Below the pieces are notes generated by a model. The model was not told the origin of the DNA and searched no databases. It saw only the letters and a list, made by a program, of their open reading frames with translations. Positions 27,675-36,686 of a stretch of 49,254 bases of DNA are shown one piece after another; the stretch's first letter is position 1; each line of letters starts with the position of its first letter. Location: NCBI GenBank assembly GCA_013388425.1, contig JACADV010000081.1:1-49254 (forward strand). The letters are read 5' to 3'. The position numbers and the translations under genes are program-made. This stretch comes from Thermoanaerobaculaceae bacterium (GTDB taxonomy: Bacteria > Acidobacteriota > Thermoanaerobaculia > Thermoanaerobaculales > Thermoanaerobaculaceae).

Positions 27675-28082
27675 CAGGAGGACCGTTGCAACCGTCTTCC
27701 CCTCCCGGTCCACCACCCGAGCTGAACGGCGGCGCACCGTGGCTCGGCCCACCGGCAGGAGGGCGCGGATGCCGGCCACCTCCTCCAGGCGCCGGCGTAA
27801 GGTGCTGGTGGGCAGATCCGTGGCGAACCGCACGGGCGCCTGAACAGGCAGGAGCAGCCGCTCGCTCCCCCGCCACCAGAGGAGCCGCGCCCCCTGGCGT
27901 CCCTCTTCCAGGGAGAGACGGGCGCCGGCGCGGAACAGGCGCCAGTCGAAGGTGTCGAGGCTCGTCACCTCGAGCTGGTCCGATGGCCCCCTCACCCAGC
28001 CCAGGAGTTGGCCTGCCCGCGCCAGCACCTCGTCCCTGTCCAACCGAAAGCGAGCGCGCAGGGGCCGGGAGTCGGGCGGCAT
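27672..28082 (-). CDS. CYTH-like N-terminal domain, ended by an in-frame TAG
   Basis: 136 residues from ATG at 28082. The sequence around DTFDWRLFRAGARL, then PVRFATDLP, then ATVRRRSARVVDREGKTVA matches the divergent CYTH domain fused to CHAD in many bacteria. It stops abruptly after the strand TVATVLL, before the final CYTH strands, which are found in frame just after the stop. The usual N-terminal ExExK triphosphate motif of CYTH enzymes is not visible, so a binding role is likelier than triphosphatase activity. It is divergent from the S9 peptidase gene; the 142 bp between the two starts should hold both promoters, but no clear -35/-10 pair was seen. Confidence 0.72.
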   Translation of the reverse strand: MPPDSRPLRARFRLDRDEVLARAGQLLGWVRGPSDQLEVTSLDTFDWRLFRAGARLSLEEGRQGARLLWWRGSERLLLPVQAPVRFATDLPTSTLRRRLEEVAGIRALLPVGRATVRRRSARVVDREGKTVATVLL

Positions 28083-28224
28083 AGCAGCAGCATACCAAGG
28101 AGGTGGGTGGCGGCAGCTACCGTGAGCGGCAATACCCGGCTGATCGGCGGTTGTGCGGGTTCTGGGCGCCAAGGTGCAGTGGTACAGTTCGCCCCTGGGG
28201 CGGTTGGCCCCGGGAGACACCACC

Positions 28225-30873
28225 ATGCCGAGATTGCTGGCATCCGTTGCCTTGGCCTGCGCGCTGGTCGTAGGGTCCGCTGCTGCTACTCCTGCCCAAC
28301 AGCCTGCGCACGTCACTCTCTTTGTGCCGCGCTTTCTCCTGCTGGGGCCGGCGCCCCTGCCCCGGCCGCTGTTCCACGAGGAGACGCGGGGCGGATATGG
28401 CCCCCGCGACCTGGTGACCACCCCCCTCCTGGCGTGGTCGGCGAGCCGCATTGCCGCTGGTACGAGCGTGCCGTGGCTGGACGGCACGGCGCTGGTGTGG
28501 CAGGAGCGGGAGGCCGGCAGTGACGGGCAGGTGGAGCTGGGCCTGGCGGGCCAGGCAGCGGGGACTCCCACCGTGGCGCTGCTCGTGGCGACGGTGCAGG
28601 TGGAACGCTTGGTCAAAGCCCAGGTGGAGGTGACGGGGAACGGTCTGCGGCACCTCCTGGTGGATGGAGTGCCGGTGGCCACGAGCAGCGCGGCAGGGAG
28701 CCAGGGGAGCGGCGAGGCCAAGGGTACGGTGGAACTGGTGCCCGGACCGCACCTGGTGGCGGTGCAGACGGTGCAGGAGGGGCAGGAGCAGGGCCCGTGG
28801 GGGGTGGGGGTTCGCCTGGGCGTGCCCGTTAGCGAGGGGATTGCCTTTTCCCTCCCACCCCAGCGGGAGCTGGACCTCTTGGACATCCTGGACCGGCCGG
28901 ACATCACCTCGGTGGCGGTATCGGCCGATGGCACGCTGGCTGCCCTGACGCTGCGGCGCGTGGTGGCCGGGAGCGACGACAGCGAAAGCTGGGTGGAGGT
29001 GCGCCAAGTAGCTGACGGCTCGCGGCGGTGGAGCTTCCGCGGAGGGTGGGAAGCGAGCGACGTGGCCTTTGCGCCCACGGGGCGGGTGCTGGCGTGGCTC
29101 GCCAAGGACAAGACGGCGGCCAAGGGGGTGGAATCGGCCACCCTGTGGACCGCCAATTTGGACACGGGAGAGGTGAAGCCCGTGGTGGAACGCCTCGAGG
29201 GGTTGAAGCGTTTCCTCTTCGATCCCACTTCTACGGCGGTGGTGGTGGCCACGGTGGCAAAAGCGGCAGCCGATCCCCGGGGGGTGAAGCTCCTGGAGGG
29301 CTTGCTCGATCGCCAGAAGGGGTACCGCGACAAGGAGGTGCTGTGGTTGGTGCGCCTCGCGGGGGGACCGCGGGTGCGGCTCACCGCCGGTGCCCTCACC
29401 ACGCGGGCCGCAGCGTTTTCGCCCGACGGCAGACGCCTCTTGGTGCGGCGGGAGGTGGAGGACCTGTCCGAGCGCCCCTTCTCCCGGCACGAGCTGTGGG
29501 AGCTGGACCTGGCCACCTTTGCGGCCCGCAAGTTGCGTGATTTTGCCTGGCTCGACGACGTGTTCTACGCCCCCGACGGCCGGCGGCTGGTGGTGGTGGC
29601 CGGCCCCTCCGCCTTTGGCGAGGTGGGGCGCAACCTCCCCCCCGGCATGATCCCGAACGAGGGGGACGGGCAGGTGTACCTCTTCGACCCGACCTCGGGC
29701 GAGGTGACGTGCCTCACCCGCGACTTTGCCCCCGCGGTGGTGGATGCCGCCTGGCCGCGGGGCGGCGGGGAGCTCACGGTACGGGCCGAGGTGGGGGACC
29801 GGGTGCGCCTGTTCCGGTGGCAGGCTGCCTCCGGGGCCTTCCAGGAAATTGATGCGGGCAGCGACGTGGTGAGTGCGTGGGCGGCCGCCACGGGCGCCCC
29901 GGTGCTCGTGGCCGTGGGGAGCGGCCCCTGGCGGCCGGAAGCGGCGTGGGTGGTGCGGGGGAAGGCGCTTTTCCCAACGCTCCTCGCCGATCCGGCGCAG
30001 GATTGGTACGGCGACGTGCGGCGCGGCCGCATCGAGGAGTGGGACACCACCACCGCCGCGGGGCGGCGCATCCCGGGACGGTGTTACCTGCCGCCGGATT
30101 TCGACCCCAGTCGGTCGTACCCGGCCATCGTCTACTACTACGCTGGCACCTCGCCGGTCTCGCGGGAGTTTGGCGGTCGCTACCCCAAGGAGTGGTGGGC
30201 CACCCGCGGGTACGTGGTGTACGTGCCCCAACCTTCCGGGTGTACCGGTTACGGCCAGGAGCACTCGGCGCTGCACGTGAACGAGTGGGGGCGACTGGTG
30301 GTGGACGAGATCATCGAAGCAACGAGAAACTTTTTGGCCGCGCACCCGTACGTGGATCCGAAGCGGGTGGGGTGCATCGGCGCCTCGTACGGCGGTTTCA
30401 CGACCATGCTGCTGCTCACCAGGACCGACCTGTTTGCCGCGGCCGTGGCGCACGCGGGCATCTCCTCCATCTCCTCGTACTGGGGGGAGGGGTACTGGGG
30501 GTACAGCTACAACGCCCTGTCGGCGGCGGGCTCGTTCCCCTGGAACAACCGGGAACTGTACGTGGACCGCAGCGCCCTCTTCGCCGCTGACCGCGTCAAG
30601 ACGCCCCTCCTCCTCACCCACGGAACCGCCGACACCAACGTGCCGGTGGGGGAGAGCGATTCCTTCTACACGGCCCTCAAGCTCGTGGGGGCACCGGTGG
30701 AGTACCTGCAGGTGGAGGGGGAGGACCACTGGATCCTGGAGCACGCCAAGCGGGTGGTGTGGTCGCGCGCCATCGTGGCCTGGTTCGATCGCTTCCTCAA
30801 AGGGCAGCCGGAGTGGTGGGCGCAGGTGGTAGCGCCCAAGGAAAAGGGCAAGGAGGGTGGCAGTGACAAGTAG
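28225..30873 (+). CDS. S9-family (prolyl oligopeptidase type) peptidase, exported
   Basis: 882 residues; ATG at 28225 follows GGGAGA (28212-28217) and starts a signal peptide. A beta-propeller region with SPDG-type blades precedes the alpha/beta-hydrolase catalytic domain (about 620-880). The catalytic triad is Ser721 in GASYGGF, Asp803 in GTADTNVP and His835 in GEDHWI. S9 enzymes cleave short peptides, often after proline or as acyl-aminoacyl- or dipeptidyl-peptidases; the subfamily cannot be fixed here. It leads a five-gene plus-strand operon; its 3' end contains the Shine-Dalgarno and start of the next gene. Confidence 0.92.
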   Translation: MPRLLASVALACALVVGSAAATPAQQPAHVTLFVPRFLLLGPAPLPRPLFHEETRGGYGPRDLVTTPLLAWSASRIAAGTSVPWLDGTALVWQEREAGSDGQVELGLAGQAAGTPTVALLVATVQVERLVKAQVEVTGNGLRHLLVDGVPVATSSAAGSQGSGEAKGTVELVPGPHLVAVQTVQEGQEQGPWGVGVRLGVPVSEGIAFSLPPQRELDLLDILDRPDITSVAVSADGTLAALTLRRVVAGSDDSESWVEVRQVADGSRRWSFRGGWEASDVAFAPTGRVLAWLAKDKTAAKGVESATLWTANLDTGEVKPVVERLEGLKRFLFDPTSTAVVVATVAKAAADPRGVKLLEGLLDRQKGYRDKEVLWLVRLAGGPRVRLTAGALTTRAAAFSPDGRRLLVRREVEDLSERPFSRHELWELDLATFAARKLRDFAWLDDVFYAPDGRRLVVVAGPSAFGEVGRNLPPGMIPNEGDGQVYLFDPTSGEVTCLTRDFAPAVVDAAWPRGGGELTVRAEVGDRVRLFRWQAASGAFQEIDAGSDVVSAWAAATGAPVLVAVGSGPWRPEAAWVVRGKALFPTLLADPAQDWYGDVRRGRIEEWDTTTAAGRRIPGRCYLPPDFDPSRSYPAIVYYYAGTSPVSREFGGRYPKEWWATRGYVVYVPQPSGCTGYGQEHSALHVNEWGRLVVDEIIEATRNFLAAHPYVDPKRVGCIGASYGGFTTMLLLTRTDLFAAAVAHAGISSISSYWGEGYWGYSYNALSAAGSFPWNNRELYVDRSALFAADRVKTPLLLTHGTADTNVPVGESDSFYTALKLVGAPVEYLQVEGEDHWILEHAKRVVWSRAIVAWFDRFLKGQPEWWAQVVAPKEKGKEGGSDK

Positions 30874-32908
30874 ACCGTGCAGGGGTTTGGCTGCAGGCGG
30901 CACGGGCCGGGTGGTGGGAAGTTGGCTCGTGCTGGTGTTGGTGCTGGTGGGGCCGCTCGCCTCGTGGGGGGCGGAGCCGGCCGAGGACGAGGTGCGGCAG
31001 GCGCTGGCCAAGGCTGGCACCGCTGCCGACTGGGGTGGGGCAGGCGCGGTGGTGGTGTGGGACCGGCGCGACGTGACGGTGGAGGAGAGTGGGCTTGCCC
31101 GCACCGAGCACCGCACCCTCGTCAAGGTCCTCTCGGCGAGTGGGGCGCGGCAGCTTTCGGTGACCCTGCTCCCTTACGATCCGCTCTCCGCCGATGTGAC
31201 GGTGGTGCGCTGCCGCGTCTACCGGGCGGACGGATCGCTCCGCGATGTCTCGCCGGAGCAGGTCCAGGACAACCCCGACCCCCAGAGCCTCATCTTCTGG
31301 AACTCACGGGAGAAGCTCGTACCGGTGGGCCGGCTCCAGGTGGGGGACGGGGTGGAGCTGGTCACGCGCCGGGTGGGCTTCACCTACGCCCTGCTCGCTG
31401 GTGGGGAGGACGAGTCGCGCTTCATCCCGCCCATGCGCGGGCACTTTTACGACATCGTGCCGTTCTGGTCCGAGTGGCCGGTGGTGGAGCAGTCCTACCG
31501 CGTGCGCATCGATCCCGCCAAGCACCTGCAGTACCAGTTTTTCCACGGGGCGGCGGAGGTCTCGGACCGCCTCGAAGGTGGCAGCCGAGTGGTCACCGTC
31601 ACCATGCGCGGGTTCCGGCCCCTGGAGCCGGAGAAGGGGATGGTGGCGCTCTCCGACGTGGCGCCCAAGCTCCTGCTCACCACCGCTGCGGACTGGCAGG
31701 CCAAGGCAATCTGGTTCCACGACGTGCAGGAGCGCTACGGCTCCTTCACCGTGACGCCGGAGATCAAGGCCGTGGCGGACCACATCACCGCAGGTCTCGC
31801 CACCGACGAGGAGAAGGCCGCTGCCCTCACCCACTGGGTGGCGGAAAACATCCGCTACGTTGGCCTGCACATGGGGGAGGGGGAGGGGTACACGCTGCAC
31901 CGTGCCTCCACGACGCTGCGCGACCGCGGTGGCGTGTGCAAGGACAAGGCGGGGATGCTGGTGGCCCTGCTGCGGGCCGCGGGCCTCGAGGCCTACGCCG
32001 GCATGACCATGGCTGGCGAGCGGATCGAGGACATCCCCGCCGATCAGTTCAACCACTGCATCACCGTCTGGCGCAAGGCTGACCGCAGCACGGTGCTCCT
32101 GGATCCCACCTGGGTGCCGGGGGTGCGCGAGCTGTGGTCCAGCCGGGAGCAACAGCAGCAGGTCCTCAAAGGGCTGCCGGAGGGGGCGGATCTCGCGACC
32201 ACGCCGGTGTCGCCGCCCGAGGCGCACCCCCTCCACGTGCGGATCGTCTCGCGGCTCGCCGCCGATGGCACCCTCGAAGGCACCCTCTCGGTGACGGCCG
32301 ATGGGCAGTCGGACGCGGCGCTGCGGCGCCTGTACCGCCGCGCCCTGCGCTCTTCCTGGGGGGCGGTGGACGACGCTTTCCTCACCGCCCTGGAGGTGGG
32401 GGCCGAGGTGACCACAATCCAGCGCAGCGATCCGGACGATCTGTCGGTCCCCTTCCGCTTCGAGGCGGCCTTCCGCATCCCTGGCTACGCCCGGCGTCTG
32501 ACCGACGGTAGCTTGGTGCTGGTGCCGCTGGTGGCCCGCCACCCGGTGGGCGTGGCGCTGCACGCCGAGGAGCTGTCCCTGGATCTTGCCAAGGAGGAAC
32601 GCCGCCACCCGGTGCGCATTGGCTGCTCCAAGCTGGTGCGGCTTTCGGAGCAGCTCACCCTGCCGCCGGGGACCACGGTGCGGGGCGTGCCGGAAGGGGT
32701 GTCCCTGGCGGGCAGTGGGGCGCTGGAGGCGCGCTGTCGGGTGGAGGGGGGCGTGCTCGTGGTGGAGGAGACCCTCTCCCTGGCCCAGCGCGTCTTCTCG
32801 CCGGCCGAGTGGCCGTCGCTACGTGGGGCGCTGAAGGCGTTTCGGGAGCTGGCGGAACATCCCATCACCGTGGAGCCGGGACGGGGGAAGCGGGGAGGTG
32901 CGGAATGA
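30863..32908 (+). CDS. DUF3857 / transglutaminase-like protein, exported
   Basis: 681 residues. GTG at 30863 is preferred because GGAGG at 30852-30856 is well spaced from it; a GTG at 30857 lies inside that site. A hydrophobic signal segment (LVLVLVLVG) follows a short basic leader. The N-terminal beta domain is DUF3857-like and the core is transglutaminase-like with an apparently intact triad: Cys359 in GGVCKDKAG, His398 in FNHCITVW and Asp414 in DPTW. Bacterial members act as cysteine proteases or amide-forming enzymes. It overlaps the S9 gene by 11 bases and the next gene by four (ATGA), so all three are co-translated. Confidence 0.87.
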   Translation: MTSRPCRGLAAGGTGRVVGSWLVLVLVLVGPLASWGAEPAEDEVRQALAKAGTAADWGGAGAVVVWDRRDVTVEESGLARTEHRTLVKVLSASGARQLSVTLLPYDPLSADVTVVRCRVYRADGSLRDVSPEQVQDNPDPQSLIFWNSREKLVPVGRLQVGDGVELVTRRVGFTYALLAGGEDESRFIPPMRGHFYDIVPFWSEWPVVEQSYRVRIDPAKHLQYQFFHGAAEVSDRLEGGSRVVTVTMRGFRPLEPEKGMVALSDVAPKLLLTTAADWQAKAIWFHDVQERYGSFTVTPEIKAVADHITAGLATDEEKAAALTHWVAENIRYVGLHMGEGEGYTLHRASTTLRDRGGVCKDKAGMLVALLRAAGLEAYAGMTMAGERIEDIPADQFNHCITVWRKADRSTVLLDPTWVPGVRELWSSREQQQQVLKGLPEGADLATTPVSPPEAHPLHVRIVSRLAADGTLEGTLSVTADGQSDAALRRLYRRALRSSWGAVDDAFLTALEVGAEVTTIQRSDPDDLSVPFRFEAAFRIPGYARRLTDGSLVLVPLVARHPVGVALHAEELSLDLAKEERRHPVRIGCSKLVRLSEQLTLPPGTTVRGVPEGVSLAGSGALEARCRVEGGVLVVEETLSLAQRVFSPAEWPSLRGALKAFRELAEHPITVEPGRGKRGGAE

Positions 32909-34821
32909 ACGGGCGCTGGAAGCTGGCAGCGGGCGTGCTGGCGGCAACGGCCGCCCTGCAGTGGGGTGCAGCAGCGGCAGCGGCGCCGCCGGCGTTCGTG
33001 CCGGTGGCGGGAGCGGATGCGGAAGTACTGGAGCATGTGGAGCGATTCGAGCTCCAAGAGGATGGCCGCGTGGCGCACGAGGTTCGCACGCGCCTCGCGG
33101 TGAACTCCTACGTGGCCATCAACCGGCTGTACGGCGAGACCACCGTGGTGTGGGATCCGCGGCACGACGAGGTCCAGGTGCTGGCGAACCGCACGGTGCT
33201 CCCCTCCGGCGAGGTGGTGGAGGCGCCGGCCAACGCGGTGGTGGACGACCTACCCCAGCAGGTACACCGCAACCCCCTGTGGAGCCACCTGCGGCGGCGG
33301 GTGGTGGTGCACACGGCGCTGGAACCGGGGGCGGTGATCGAGTGCGCCTACCGGGTGACGAGCCACGGCGCGGCGTGGCTGGAGGCGGAGGTTCCCCTGC
33401 GCCGGGCGCTGCCGGTGCGCTCGCTCACGGTGGAGGTGGAGGTGAGCGCCGACGCCCCCCTGCTCTGGCAGGTTTCCCCGGGGACGGTGGTGACCCCGGA
33501 GGATCGGCTCCAATCGGGTAGACGGTTGCTGCGCTTCCACTTGGAGGAGCTCCCCGCCCTCCCCGAGGAGCCCGGTTCGCCGCCGCGCGACGAGATGGTG
33601 CCGTACCTGTGGCTCTCCACCGCCCCCGCCGGCGGGGCGCAGGAGGAACTCGCGCGGCGCCTCGCTGCCGCCGGTCCCTTGCCGGCGGAGGCGGCAAAGG
33701 AAGTGGCGCGGGCCCTGGAAGGGAAGGCCTCCTTCGAGGAGCGGGTTGTGGCGGTGCTGGAGACGCTGCGGGAGGGGGTGCAGGTGTCCGAGGAGGCAGG
33801 GGCGACGCTGGTACGCGCCTCCCTGGCCCCGCTCTCCCAGGTCTGGGAGAGCGGCTGGGCCACCCCCCTGGAGCTTGCGGCTTTGGGCAGTGCTGCGCTG
33901 GATTCGATAGGGGTGGACGCCACGGTGGGGCTGGTGGGCAAGACCGGTCGGGACGGCGCCCGGGTGGCGGGGTTCGTGGGGTTCGATCGGCCGGTGGTGC
34001 TGTTTGCCGATCAGGAGGGGTGCCTGCGCCTGGTGGATCCAGTGGCGCCAGGGGAGGGTGGTCCCCTGGAGGAGGTGGTGCGGGAGCGCGCCGTCCTCAC
34101 GGCGTTGCCACGCCCCACCGCTTCCCCCTGTGCCCGCGCCAGTGCAGCGTTTCGCCGCCAGGTGACCGCGTCGCTGCAGGTGGACGAGGCGGGCGCCATC
34201 TCGGGCGAGGTGGAGCTGGCCACGGGTGGAGCTGCCGTCCCCCACGCAGCGCTGGTCCACGGTGGGGCCAAGGTGGTGCGTGCGGTGGCGGCGCTGGTGC
34301 CGGGGGGAAAGGCGGGGAAGAGCCGGGTGGTGAACCTGTCGCGGCGCTCGGCGGCCGTGGTGGTGGAAGTGACGGGCGCTCTTCCGCCTCCGGACCCGGC
34401 TGGCCTGGTGCGGGTGAGCTTTGGCGAAGCGCCGCAGCTCGCCGGCGATCCGCTCCCGCCCTTGCCGGTGGCGGGCCGCCTCACCCCCATGCTGCTGGGC
34501 GGACCGGGCGAGGAAGCGCTCGAGGTGACCGTGCGGCTGGCGCCGGGTTGGTCGGTGGCGGCGCTGCCGGTGCCGGTGGCCGTGGAAAACGCTGCAGGTT
34601 CGGTGACCGTCCGTCTGGAGCAGGGAGCGGGAGGCGAGGTCCACCTGGAGCGCCGCCTGGTGCTGCGCTCGCGGGTGGTGCCGGCCGAAGCGGCAGGAGC
34701 GGTGCGGGCGCTCCTGGCGGCCTGGCGCTCGCCGGCCTCCCAGGAGCTGCTCCTGCGGCCGCCCCAGGGCGGTGAGCGGCAGGGCGGATCCGCCCGCGCC
34801 CCCTCGGGAGGTGGGCGATGA
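32905..34821 (+). CDS. DUF3857-type protein with a degenerate transglutaminase fold
   Basis: 638 residues; ATG at 32905 follows GGGGAGG (32892-32898) and overlaps the previous TGA in ATGA. A signal peptide (AAAAAA-type cleavage near residue 26) is followed by a DUF3857-like domain containing VAINRLYGETTVVWDP and LPSGEVVE. The region expected to be transglutaminase-like is recognisable by ALDSIGVDATVGLVGK and LVDP, but the nucleophile position has no cysteine (the stretch reads ESGWATPLELAAL). It is therefore probably a non-catalytic relative of the preceding gene, perhaps a structural partner. Its exact function is unknown. Confidence 0.75.
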   Translation: MNGRWKLAAGVLAATAALQWGAAAAAAPPAFVPVAGADAEVLEHVERFELQEDGRVAHEVRTRLAVNSYVAINRLYGETTVVWDPRHDEVQVLANRTVLPSGEVVEAPANAVVDDLPQQVHRNPLWSHLRRRVVVHTALEPGAVIECAYRVTSHGAAWLEAEVPLRRALPVRSLTVEVEVSADAPLLWQVSPGTVVTPEDRLQSGRRLLRFHLEELPALPEEPGSPPRDEMVPYLWLSTAPAGGAQEELARRLAAAGPLPAEAAKEVARALEGKASFEERVVAVLETLREGVQVSEEAGATLVRASLAPLSQVWESGWATPLELAALGSAALDSIGVDATVGLVGKTGRDGARVAGFVGFDRPVVLFADQEGCLRLVDPVAPGEGGPLEEVVRERAVLTALPRPTASPCARASAAFRRQVTASLQVDEAGAISGEVELATGGAAVPHAALVHGGAKVVRAVAALVPGGKAGKSRVVNLSRRSAAVVVEVTGALPPPDPAGLVRVSFGEAPQLAGDPLPPLPVAGRLTPMLLGGPGEEALEVTVRLAPGWSVAALPVPVAVENAAGSVTVRLEQGAGGEVHLERRLVLRSRVVPAEAAGAVRALLAAWRSPASQELLLRPPQGGERQGGSARAPSGGGR

Positions 34822-36686
34822 AACGAGTGTTGGGATTCCTGGCGCTCCTCGTGGCGAGCTGGGGGGGCGCCGCGGCGACGCGGGTGCAGCCACCGGGTAT
34901 GGCGTGTGCCCAGGCAAAGGCAGCAGCGCTGGAGCGGGCCAGGGCGCTGGAGGCGGTGCTGGCTCGGGATCTCCCCCCCGACGAGACTGCCGCCAGTACC
35001 GACGTGCTCAACTACCGCCTGGATATCGAGATCGATTACGACTTGCAGCGGCTCGCCGGGCGCAACACGATCACGGTCCGGGCGGTGCAGGACGGGGTGG
35101 AGCGGATGGTGCTCCGGCTCTGGCAGGGGTTCGTGGCCACGGTCACGGTGGACGGGCGGGCAGCCAGCGTCCAGCGCCGCAACGCCGAGACGCTGGAGGT
35201 AGCGCTGGGGCGTAGCTACGCGGCAGGGGAGGAGTTCCAGGTGGAGGTGGCGTACGCCGGTACCCCGCAGATGGGGGGCATGGGCTCCATCTTCTTTACC
35301 ACCCACGCGACTCGCCCCATCGTCTTCACCCTTTCCGAACCGTGGTACGCCTACACCTGGTGGCCGGTGAAGGAGGACAACGGCGACAAGGCCACCGCCG
35401 ACTTGCTCTACACCGTCCCGGCATCCTGGACGGTGGCCTCCAACGGGGTCTTGGTGGGGGTGGAGGAGGTGAGTGGCGGGCGCAAGCGCTTCCACTGGCG
35501 CACCGACTACCCCACCGCTCCCTACCTCTTCTTCTTTTCGGCCACCCCCTACACCACCTTCGAGGGTCACTTCTCGGCGGGCAACACCTCGATGCCCGTG
35601 CAGTTCTTCATCTATCCCGAGCACGACACGCCAGCGAACCGCACCGCGTGGTTGTGGTCGCTGGACATGCTAGGCGTTTTTGGCTCCCTCTACGGCCCCT
35701 ACCCGTTCCTGCTGGAGAAGTACGGGATTTACGAGTTTCCCTTTGGCGGCGGCATGGAGCACCAGACGTTCACCGGCCAGGGCGGCTTTGCCGAGGATCT
35801 GACCGCCCACGAGTTGTCGCACCAGTGGTGGGGTGACATGGTGACCTGCGCCACCTGGCACGACATCTGGCTCAACGAGGGGTTCGCCACCTACAGCGAG
35901 GCGCTGTGGGAGGAGTTTGCCTCCGGCAGCAGCGACCCTGCCGCCCTTCGCGCGGCGATGAGCCAGCTCAAACCGGGGCGGGTGGACGGGAGCGTGTACT
36001 GCTTCGACGTTTCCAACGTGAACCGCATCTTTTCCTGGAACTTCTCCTACGCCAAGGGGGCGTGGGTCCTCCACATGCTACGCGGCATCGTGGGAGACGA
36101 GACGTTCTTCCGGATCCTCCAGGTGTACCGCCAGCGCTTCGAGTACAAGTCGGCCACCACCGAGGAGTTCCAGGCTGTGGCCGAAGAGGTGGCGGGGGCA
36201 GACCTGGACTGGTTCTTCCAGCCGTGGGTGTACGGCACCGGCGCCCCGGCCTACCGGTACGGCCAGAGGGGCTATGAAGTGGAGGGGCGGCACTGGGTGG
36301 ACGTGTTCCTGCAGCAGGCCCAGTCCAGCTCCTACCCCCTCTTCCCCATGCCGGTGGAGCTTGCCATCTCCACGGGGGCGGGCGTTTCCCGCACCACGGT
36401 GTGGCTGCGGGAACGCCTGCAGCACTACCTGATCCCCCTGGACAGTCCGGTGAGCGGGGTGGCGGTGGATCCGGATGGGTGGATCCTCGCCACCAGCAAC
36501 GTGGAGGTGGCCTTCGACGAGGGACCTCCCAGGGTGGTCTCGGTGACTCCCCCGCCCCGCCCGCCCGCGGGGCGGTGGTCTCGGAAACGGCGGCGCTGCG
36601 GGTGGTGTTCCACAAGGCCGTGGTGGTGCGGCCGGAGCAGTTCTCTCTGGTGGGTGCGCACCGCGGGGCGGTACCGTTGTCGGTGA
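34818..36686 (+). CDS. M1-family zinc metallopeptidase, with a frameshifted C-terminal end
   Basis: ATG at 34818 (GGGAGG at 34806-34811) overlaps the previous TGA in ATGA. A short signal peptide precedes the M1 domain. Zinc ligands are His331, His335 and Glu354 in HELSH...NEGF, with Glu332 as general base; the substrate-anchoring motif reads GGMEH instead of the common GAMEN. M1 enzymes are aminopeptidases removing N-terminal residues. The coding sequence stays in frame to about 36550, where RVVSVTPPP gives way to an Arg/Trp-rich tail ending at 36686 that looks out of frame. The missing continuation is in another frame at 36563-36928. A GC hairpin lies at the junction. Confidence 0.87.
   Translation: MKRVLGFLALLVASWGGAAATRVQPPGMACAQAKAAALERARALEAVLARDLPPDETAASTDVLNYRLDIEIDYDLQRLAGRNTITVRAVQDGVERMVLRLWQGFVATVTVDGRAASVQRRNAETLEVALGRSYAAGEEFQVEVAYAGTPQMGGMGSIFFTTHATRPIVFTLSEPWYAYTWWPVKEDNGDKATADLLYTVPASWTVASNGVLVGVEEVSGGRKRFHWRTDYPTAPYLFFFSATPYTTFEGHFSAGNTSMPVQFFIYPEHDTPANRTAWLWSLDMLGVFGSLYGPYPFLLEKYGIYEFPFGGGMEHQTFTGQGGFAEDLTAHELSHQWWGDMVTCATWHDIWLNEGFATYSEALWEEFASGSSDPAALRAAMSQLKPGRVDGSVYCFDVSNVNRIFSWNFSYAKGAWVLHMLRGIVGDETFFRILQVYRQRFEYKSATTEEFQAVAEEVAGADLDWFFQPWVYGTGAPAYRYGQRGYEVEGRHWVDVFLQQAQSSSYPLFPMPVELAISTGAGVSRTTVWLRERLQHYLIPLDSPVSGVAVDPDGWILATSNVEVAFDEGPPRVVSVTPPPRPPAGRWSRKRRRCGWCSTRPWWCGRSSSLWWVRTAGRYRCR
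36552..36575 (+). repeat. GC hairpin with CCCG repeats at the M1 frameshift
   Basis: CCGCCCCG (36552-36559) is perfectly complementary to CGGGGCGG (36568-36575), leaving the loop CCCGCCCG made of two CCCG units. The junction between the two reading frames falls in or beside this structure. Loss of one CCCG unit, or of one C in a run, would give the observed shift; a sequencing compression or a translational slip site are also possible. Confidence 0.75.

Noticed and set aside
28117..31125. Very long open frame antisense to the S9 peptidase
   Set aside because: High GC at third positions keeps the opposite strand open; its Pro/Arg/His-rich translation looks like no protein family, while the plus strand has an intact catalytic triad and signal peptide.
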